Assembly: GCA_947258655.1 (NCBI GenBank)
Contig: CAMYJD010000017.1
Span: 1 to 44,442 of the forward strand
Length of the DNA: 44,442 bases
Reading direction: 5' to 3'
Origin: an uncultured Gammaproteobacteria bacterium
GTDB taxonomy: Bacteria > Pseudomonadota > Gammaproteobacteria > JAADHQ01
Shown here: positions 44,369-44,442 of the stretch, in pieces
How positions within the stretch are numbered: the stretch's first letter is position 1
Layout of the letters: each line of letters opens with the position of its first letter
The notes under the pieces: model-generated
The model's input: only the letters and a program-made list of their open reading frames with translations
Database searches by the model: none
What the model was told of the DNA's origin: nothing
Translations under genes and position numbers: made by a program

Positions 44369-44419
44369 CCCTAACAGTATGATAACGAGACCCCGGGGTC
44401 TCGTTATCATGTTTTAGGC
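44369..44419 (-). other. Short attC-like palindromic element, copy 2
   Basis: Same sequence as copy 1 apart from lacking the extra T: ATGATAACGAGACCCC (44379-44394) and its exact complement (44395-44410) form a perfect 32-base palindrome, framed by CCTAACAGT and GTTTTAGGC. On the minus strand it runs from GCCTAAAAC to GTTAGGG. The last base of R' deviates from the GTTRRRY rule, so recombination competence is uncertain. Confidence 0.65.
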
Positions 44420-44442
44420 TATTTATCATTCTTCACAATAAA
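44419..44442 (-). CDS. Possible 3' end of another cassette gene (partial)
   Basis: Only seven codons (FIVKNDK) and a TAG stop are visible before the window edge on the minus strand. The other two minus frames have stops in this stretch. The stop abuts the rightmost attC-like element, as expected for a cassette gene. Too short to identify. Confidence 0.25.
   Translation of the reverse strand, partial: FIVKNDK

Larger units (their letters stand above)
42723..44442 (-). mobile_element. Integron gene-cassette array segment (three candidate attC sites, no integrase in window)
   Basis: Two genes, both minus strand, each start 9-15 bases after a GTTAGG junction and end within or near the next attC-like inverted repeat. 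Spacing between sites is about 1.2 kb and 0.42 kb. The region is visibly richer in A and T than the chromosome to its left, and neither gene belongs to a housekeeping family. A reading frame ending in TAG just before the rightmost site (44419-44421) suggests a further cassette beyond the edge. The orientation puts any integrase to the right of the window; the array could also lack one (CALIN). Confidence 0.65.

Noticed and set aside
43948-44419. CRISPR repeats
   Set aside because: Only two copies, 420 bases apart with a gene between them, and each copy is itself a full palindrome; no short regular spacers.

Overview
The window reads as a piece of a gammaproteobacterial chromosome with roughly balanced base composition. 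Evidence for this is the biosynthetic arginine decarboxylase (SpeA type), UbiK/YqiC next to a ComM-type ATPase, TrxC, Rep helicase, cytochrome c5, the glnK-amtB pair and an Rnf complex. A sulfur-oxidising or other facultatively anaerobic gammaproteobacterium would fit, but no gene here fixes the genus. I see no rRNA, tRNA, CRISPR array or integrase gene.

Left end (1-9523, all minus strand): an electron-transfer operon in the order rnfB, a giant 1640-residue pyruvate:ferredoxin oxidoreductase-like gene, rnfC, rnfD, rnfG, rnfE (cut by the window edge). The oxidoreductase sits between rnfB and rnfC, carries its own C-terminal ferredoxin domain and has two inserted segments. The layout suggests that electrons from 2-oxoacid oxidation are passed directly to the ion-pumping Rnf complex, or the reverse. 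Upstream lies an AT-rich stretch and a truncated lysine 2,3-aminomutase-like remnant.

10.5-24.5 kb: housekeeping and small genes. These are a small membrane protein, a DUF2237 protein, a 3-hydroxyisobutyrate dehydrogenase-family enzyme, speA facing speE (polyamines), a glycine-zipper protein, fetAB (iron export ABC transporter), a double CDGSH protein, glnK-amtB with a candidate sigma-54 promoter, ubiK, comM, trxC, a Sel1-repeat protein and a lipoprotein translationally coupled to a 68-residue protein. A MITE-like repeat lies after trxC.

24.6-32.7 kb: a PilZ protein, an outer-membrane barrel, an SH3/coiled-coil membrane protein, an FHA protein, rep, an orphan FliL-like protein, a cytochrome c5, and a DUF6502-DUF5666 pair driven by a near-consensus promoter that would give an almost leaderless mRNA.

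32.8-42.4 kb: a four-gene minus-strand envelope operon (DUF1302 barrel, DUF1329, YCF48-like beta-propeller, RND/MMPL exporter) with a large six-PAS soluble histidine kinase reading divergently from it.

Right end (42.7-44.4 kb): an AT-rich segment that looks like part of an integron cassette array. Two minus-strand genes each start about 10-15 bases after a GTTAGG-type junction, and each is followed by an inverted-repeat element with attC features. Two of these elements are almost identical 16+16 bp palindromes. The cassette genes are a predicted nuclease-fold membrane protein (E...D...QxK) and a DUF2185 (Imm33-like) protein. By orientation, any integron integrase should lie to the right, outside the window.
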